Source of the DNA: Flavobacterium araucananum
Lineage (GTDB): Bacteria; Bacteroidota; Bacteroidia; Flavobacteriales; Flavobacteriaceae
Assembly (NCBI RefSeq): GCF_002222055.1
Contig: NZ_MUGS01000004.1
Span: 310,001 to 374,000 of the forward strand
Reading direction: 5' to 3'
DNA: 64,000 nt
This document shows positions 59,106-64,000 of the stretch, in pieces; positions within the stretch are counted from its first letter, which is position 1; every line of letters starts with the position of its first letter. The translations under genes were made by a program, and so were the position numbers. The notes under the pieces were generated by a model. The model had not been told where the DNA came from and searched no databases. It worked only from the letters and a program-made list of their open reading frames with translations.

Positions 59106-62100
59106 ATGGAAAACACGATGAATTTAAAAAAGGCTATAGTCGAAGAATTTCTAAATAAATTTTTGACGGATAATCTGGATACAAATTCAATTTCATTTTT
59201 TGGAGGAACAAACTTAAAAAATGAAAACTCTTTAGATAAAGTAAGAGTGTATTTGAATAAACAGGATGTAACTAAGGTAAACGAACTTTGTAATAGTTCT
59301 GATGTTTTAGTATTTGACTTTTATTTTAGTACGTTAAGCATATTACTATCCAATTACGAAGAGAATTTTTCCTTTTTATCTTCTGCAAATCAGTTTGATT
59401 CGTTACAAAACGAAAAAGAACTTTTTGTCTTAAAACCTGTAATCGATCATTATCAAAGTTTTAAAAGTATCTTTTCGTCTCATAAAGGAGATATTTTAAA
59501 AGCAATTGACCATACTTTTGATCTGGACATTTTTAAGGACTCTTTTTTAAATTTTGAAGATTTTCAAAAAAAAGTACATTTTGGTATCGTCATAAATAAC
59601 GAAAGCCAGGAAGTAGCTTCAGCAGTAAAAACCATATTCAATTTTAGTCTTGATGCCCAGGCTCCGTATTTGGAAATAAGCATTAAAGGCGAAATGTATG
59701 ATACGCAGCTGTTAACCCTGTTTGGTGAGAATTTTAATAAATTACTAAACGAAATACTGCAAAACACGAACGCGATCGTAAAAGAAATCGAGTTTAGAGG
59801 AGACACAGAACTCAGTTTTTTAAACGAAGTAAACAAATCAAAAGCTTATTTTTCTCTGGATAATAATATCGTAGATTTATTAAACGAGCAATGTAAAAAA
59901 CAGCAGGATAAAACGGCTATAATAAGCGGTTTAGAAACCATTACTTACAGTGGTTTATACAAGCAAACCAATAAAATTGCCCGATATATTCTGGAAGAAT
60001 ATGAAGCCAAAAGAGATGATCTTTTTGGGGTTATGTTGTCCAGATCTATCAATATGGTAAAAGGGATTTTGTCTGTCTGGAAAGCCGGAAGTGCTTATGT
60101 ACCAATGGCAACAAACCTATCAGACGAAGCACTTTTGCACATCATAGAGAATTCGAATTTAAAAGCCGTTATTACAGATGATCCCAAAGTCAGGGAACAG
60201 CTAAACAGATTAAAGACAAAGGTTTCGATACTGGATTTGAATGAAATAGATTCAAAAATAAGTGCTCTTTCAGAGGCTGTACCTGAAGTCGATATTGATT
60301 TAAGCGATTTGGCTTATGTCATCTACACCAGCGGTTCTACAGGTAAGCCAAAAGGGGCAATGATCGAACATTTTGGAATGCTGAATCATATTGGCGCCAA
60401 AATAACAGAAATTACAATTGATAACAATAGTATTGTGGCACAAAATGCACCGCATACTTTTGATATTTCGGTTTGGCAATTTTTTGCGCCTTTGGTTGCC
60501 GGAGGTACAAGTATTATTTACGACGACGAACGGGTTTTAAACGTCAATCAGTTTGTAGATAAAATTGCTGTCGATCAGGTTACCGTATTAGAGCTCGTTC
60601 CGTCGTATTTGCTGGAAATGCTCAATTATATGGAGAGCGAGAGCAAAACGGTATTAGTTTTAAATTCTGTAATACTAAATGCAGAAACGCTGACTAAAGC
60701 AATGGTCAAAAGATGGCTGGATTTGTATCCCAACATTCCAATCATAAATACTTATGGTGCCACTGAAGTTTCGGATGATATCTCTCATATTTTTATGAGT
60801 CAGGTTCCCGGAAATTATTCCGTTCCCGTAATGAAAGATCCTATCCAAAATTGCGAAGTTCATATTGTAGATCAAAATATGCAACGCGTGCCTATTGGGA
60901 TTAAGGGCGAAATATTACTGGCGGGTCCTTGTGTGGGTCGTGGCTATTTTAATGATGAAAAACGTACAAAAGAGGCTTTTCTAAAAGGACCAATGATTGG
61001 TATAACGACTTCGGAAAGAATCTATAAAACAGGCGATTTAGGACGTTTTATGCCAGATGGCACAATGGAATTTATTGGCAGAAATGACAATCAGGTAAAA
61101 ATATTAGGACATCGAATCGAGCTTGATGCCATAGAAAATATCGCAAATGAAATTGAGCAGATAAAAAATGCAAAAGCAATTGCTTATACAGACAAGCAAA
61201 TAATTGCGTTGTATTACCTGTCTGAAAACGAAATTGATAAAGCCGTTATTGAAGCACAGCTTTTAAAAAAATTACCAAAATACATGATTCCTGCTGCATA
61301 CATACACTTGCAGAGTTTCCCTTTGACTAAAAACGGAAAAATTGATAAAAAACGGTTACCGCTTATTTCAGAACAAGATTTAGTCAAAAAGGAGTATGTC
61401 GCACCAAGAAACGAAGTCGAGGAGCAGTTGGTCGAGATATGGCAGGAAGTTTTGGCGATTGAAAAAATTGGAATAAACGATAATTTTTTCGAACTGGGCG
61501 GTCATAGTTTATTGGCTTTTCAGGTGTTTAACAGAATCAACAAAAAGTTGGGAAAAAGTGTTCCGTTAAAAATATTTTTCGAGAATCCAACTATTCAGGA
61601 TTTAAGCAGCCATCTAAAAGAACTAACGTATACTGCAATTCCTCTTGCAGAACCGGCATCGTCTTATCCTGTAACAACTTCTCAACGCAGATTCTGGATC
61701 TTAAACCAGCTCGAAGGTGCGGCATTGGCTTATAATATGCCCACAGCTGTTAAGTTTACCGGTACTATCGATGTACCAAAATTCGAAGAATCTTTTCGGA
61801 AATTGATAGAACGACATGAAGCCTTAAGAACCTATTTTGATACAAACGAAGACGGAGAAGTACGACAATACATAATCCCGACAGAAGAATTAAAATTTAG
61901 TATCGAAGAAGAAGATTTTAGCAATGAGCCGGATCAGGAGACTTTGATATTCGACTACTTTAGAAACAAAAATGCAGCACCTTTTTCTCTGGATCAGGCA
62001 CCTCTTTTAAGAGCCTCAATGATTCGTTTAGACCAGGACAGCCACGTGTTTTTCTTATCCATGCACCATATTATTGGAGACGGATGGTCGATGAAATTAA

Positions 62101-64000
62101 TGATTTCAGAGATCGTACAAATCTACAATGCATTAGTTCAGGGTAAAGAAATTAATTTGCCGGATCTCAAAATACAATACAAAGATTATGCGGTATGGCT
62201 TAATGCCGAAGTAAAAACGCAGGAGCTAAAAGCATCAGAGCACTATTGGCTGGAGCAGTTTTCAGGAGATTTACCTGTTCTGGATTTACCGGGTTACAAA
62301 GCACGTCCGTTAGTGCAAACCTATAATGGGGATAACGTTTATGATAAGTTTTCGAAACCAGTACTGGATAAAATAAAAGCTTTTTCGAAATCGCATGACG
62401 CTACCCTGTTCATGACCTTAATGACAGCTATAAAAGTACTGTTGTACAAATATTCTAATCAAACAGATATCATAAGCGGTACATCGATTGCAGGAAGAGA
62501 ACATCCGGATTTAGAGAACCAGATAGGCTTGTTTTTGAATCTTTTGCCTATCAGAACCAAAATTGATAAAAAAGAAAGTTTTGCAGCTTTATTAAAAAAA
62601 GAAAAACAAATATTATTAGAAGCTTATGAGCATCAGTCTTATCCGTTTGATGAACTTGTAGAGAAATTAAATATAAAAAGAGACAGAAGCAGATCTGTTT
62701 TATTTGATGTCATGATCGATTTGCAAAATCAGGATCAACTGACGAATTTAGAGAACAAAGATTCGCTCAAAGATCTTGAAGTCGAAGGATATGGAATAGA
62801 AGGAAAAACATCAAAGTTTGATATCGAATTTACCTTTATCGAAGCAATAGACGGATTATCCCTGAATATCTCTTACAACACAGATATTTATACAAAAGAT
62901 CAAATGACTGCTATATATTCTCATTTAGAGCATATTTTTACGCAGGCTTTTGACAATCCTGCTATTCTTATTCAGGAAATCGATTGTTTGTCAGAAAAAG
63001 AGAAGTCGAAACTATTAGGCTTTAATGCCGCTACTATGGTGGCACCTATAGAAAAAACTTTTGTACAATTGTTTGAAGATCAGGTTGCATTAACACCAGA
63101 TGCTGTTGCAGTTGTTTTTGATGGCGGAACATTAACCTACAAAGAGCTGGATCATTTATCGGCTCAGTTGTCGCATACTTTACGAACAGAATTTGACATT
63201 GCAAAAGGCAACACGGTTGGTGTACAATTAAACCATAGCAAGTGGTCGATTGTTTCTATTTTAGGAATCTTAAAATCCGGTGCCGTTTATATCCCTATTG
63301 ATTCAGAACTGCCGGATAATCGCAAAGCTTTTATTATAGAAGATACAGCGTTGAACTTATTGATAACCGAAACGTCTTTTATCTTTGAATTGGATTTTTA
63401 CGAGGGTAATATACTGTCTATTGATGTTGAATTTGCTCCTGTTGAAGATTTTAATGAAGACAAAATTGATGTTGCACTAAACGATGTTGCTTACATTATT
63501 TATACATCAGGATCTACAGGATTGCCAAAAGGAGTTACGATTGCACATCGTTCCTTGTCTAATTATCTGGTTTGGGCAAAAAATCATTATTTAAAAGAAA
63601 ATCTAACCAACACAAATTTTGGGTTATTTACCTCGTTATCTTTCGATTTAACGATTACGAGCTTATTTCTTCCTTTAATAAGTGGTGGCAACCTTACTGT
63701 TTTTGATTCTACAAGTCAGATTTCAAATGTGTTAGCGAAATATTTAAAAAGCGAAATTTCTGGTATAAAATTAACGCCTGCGCACATCAATGTTTTAGGC
63801 AATCTGGATATCAGTTCAAATACTATCGAAGTTGCAATAGTAGGTGGCGAAGAACTACGTCAGGAACATGTTGCGATCTTAAAGAAAATAAACCCATCGA
63901 TCAGGATTTATAACGAATACGGCCCAACAGAAGCTACAGTAGGTTGTATTGTTTATGAAGTGAACGCAATTGGAGCGCCCATATTAATTGGAAAACCAAT
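59106..64000 (+). CDS. NRPS 5 (cut by window end): half-C/A/PCP - C/A(Asn)...
   Basis: Open reading frame from ATG at 59106, one base after the aminotransferase stop, running without interruption to the window end (over 1630 residues). Residues 1-250 are weakly like a condensation C-lobe without HHxxxDG. A1 ~255-750 has pocket DIWEINTDDK, which I do not recognise; Glu at 278 and Asp at 330/331 suggest a basic side chain. PCP has Ser ~801 in GGHSLLAF. C ~853-1290 has HHIIGDG near 987. A2 starts ~1315 and has pocket DLTKIGEVGK (Asn-like); it breaks off after the YNEYGPTE motif. The half-C start repeats the design of NRPS 1, but here a condensation-only protein two genes upstream can serve the first module. 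The product's last residues and release domain lie outside the window. Confidence 0.93.
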   Translation, partial: MENTMNLKKAIVEEFLNKFLTDNLDTNSISFFGGTNLKNENSLDKVRVYLNKQDVTKVNELCNSSDVLVFDFYFSTLSILLSNYEENFSFLSSANQFDSLQNEKELFVLKPVIDHYQSFKSIFSSHKGDILKAIDHTFDLDIFKDSFLNFEDFQKKVHFGIVINNESQEVASAVKTIFNFSLDAQAPYLEISIKGEMYDTQLLTLFGENFNKLLNEILQNTNAIVKEIEFRGDTELSFLNEVNKSKAYFSLDNNIVDLLNEQCKKQQDKTAIISGLETITYSGLYKQTNKIARYILEEYEAKRDDLFGVMLSRSINMVKGILSVWKAGSAYVPMATNLSDEALLHIIENSNLKAVITDDPKVREQLNRLKTKVSILDLNEIDSKISALSEAVPEVDIDLSDLAYVIYTSGSTGKPKGAMIEHFGMLNHIGAKITEITIDNNSIVAQNAPHTFDISVWQFFAPLVAGGTSIIYDDERVLNVNQFVDKIAVDQVTVLELVPSYLLEMLNYMESESKTVLVLNSVILNAETLTKAMVKRWLDLYPNIPIINTYGATEVSDDISHIFMSQVPGNYSVPVMKDPIQNCEVHIVDQNMQRVPIGIKGEILLAGPCVGRGYFNDEKRTKEAFLKGPMIGITTSERIYKTGDLGRFMPDGTMEFIGRNDNQVKILGHRIELDAIENIANEIEQIKNAKAIAYTDKQIIALYYLSENEIDKAVIEAQLLKKLPKYMIPAAYIHLQSFPLTKNGKIDKKRLPLISEQDLVKKEYVAPRNEVEEQLVEIWQEVLAIEKIGINDNFFELGGHSLLAFQVFNRINKKLGKSVPLKIFFENPTIQDLSSHLKELTYTAIPLAEPASSYPVTTSQRRFWILNQLEGAALAYNMPTAVKFTGTIDVPKFEESFRKLIERHEALRTYFDTNEDGEVRQYIIPTEELKFSIEEEDFSNEPDQETLIFDYFRNKNAAPFSLDQAPLLRASMIRLDQDSHVFFLSMHHIIGDGWSMKLMISEIVQIYNALVQGKEINLPDLKIQYKDYAVWLNAEVKTQELKASEHYWLEQFSGDLPVLDLPGYKARPLVQTYNGDNVYDKFSKPVLDKIKAFSKSHDATLFMTLMTAIKVLLYKYSNQTDIISGTSIAGREHPDLENQIGLFLNLLPIRTKIDKKESFAALLKKEKQILLEAYEHQSYPFDELVEKLNIKRDRSRSVLFDVMIDLQNQDQLTNLENKDSLKDLEVEGYGIEGKTSKFDIEFTFIEAIDGLSLNISYNTDIYTKDQMTAIYSHLEHIFTQAFDNPAILIQEIDCLSEKEKSKLLGFNAATMVAPIEKTFVQLFEDQVALTPDAVAVVFDGGTLTYKELDHLSAQLSHTLRTEFDIAKGNTVGVQLNHSKWSIVSILGILKSGAVYIPIDSELPDNRKAFIIEDTALNLLITETSFIFELDFYEGNILSIDVEFAPVEDFNEDKIDVALNDVAYIIYTSGSTGLPKGVTIAHRSLSNYLVWAKNHYLKENLTNTNFGLFTSLSFDLTITSLFLPLISGGNLTVFDSTSQISNVLAKYLKSEISGIKLTPAHINVLGNLDISSNTIEVAIVGGEELRQEHVAILKKINPSIRIYNEYGPTEATVGCIVYEVNAIGAPILIGKP

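Noticed and set aside
57649..59106. Frameshift or deletion that once joined the condensation protein to NRPS 5
   Set aside because: Both ends are clean ORFs, a full aminotransferase gene lies between them, and the same split plan occurs at NRPS 2/3.

Overview
The window is AT-rich DNA, with roughly a third G+C judged by eye. It looks like a Bacteroidetes genome, most likely a Flavobacterium-like species. The reasons are the base composition, TAnnTTnG-type promoter elements, few Shine-Dalgarno sequences, TubC-type docking domains, and intergenic palindromic repeats of a kind seen in flavobacterial genomes. The genus is an inference.

Layout. Positions 13-1950 encode an exported, membrane-anchored alpha/beta hydrolase that ends at a strong terminator and seems unrelated to what follows. 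Positions 2093-3697 hold seven tandem copies of a ~260-bp palindrome-rich unit. From 4000 to the right edge lies one hybrid non-ribosomal peptide / polyketide cluster in two operons. Operon 1 (4000-54440) has nine closely spaced genes: NRPS (three A domains), NRPS (two A domains), an Fe/2-oxoglutarate hydroxylase, NRPS (three A domains plus epimerase), PKS, a CmlA-type diiron hydroxylase, NRPS (one module), PKS-NRPS, PKS. Operon 2 (55276 to beyond the window end) has a condensation-only protein, a class III aminotransferase, and a further NRPS cut by the window edge.

How it works together. I aligned the A-domain pockets by eye to GrsA. In gene order they read aromatic (Phe/Tyr), Thr, unassigned, Pro, Gly, Asn (with epimerase), Asn, Asn, malonate+KR, Ser, malonate+KR, Asn, malonate+KR, then a possibly basic residue and another Asn. 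Each of the three PKS modules has a malonyl-type AT, a KR and no dehydratase. They should therefore extend Asn, Ser and Asn into statine-like gamma-amino-beta-hydroxy acids. Protein termini support the gene order: proteins that precede a TubC-docking partner end in a short hydrophobic tail (IFSI, NTLTI, NTLVI), while proteins that precede the MNRESIK-type PKSs end in an acidic FLEQ(FI/IV)D tail. In two places one module is split between two proteins, and a tailoring gene sits exactly at the C|A break: the hydroxylase between the second and third NRPS genes, and the aminotransferase between the last two.

The strongest hidden signal is regulatory. Upstream of both operons there is an identical pair of CCGTAATTTTT direct repeats with a 22-bp period, followed exactly 16 bp later by a TAnnTTnG promoter element. 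This predicts that one regulator, plausibly of the LytTR class, switches on both halves of the cluster. No thioesterase, transporter, phosphopantetheinyl transferase, MbtH protein or regulator gene is visible in the window. I do not recognise the product.
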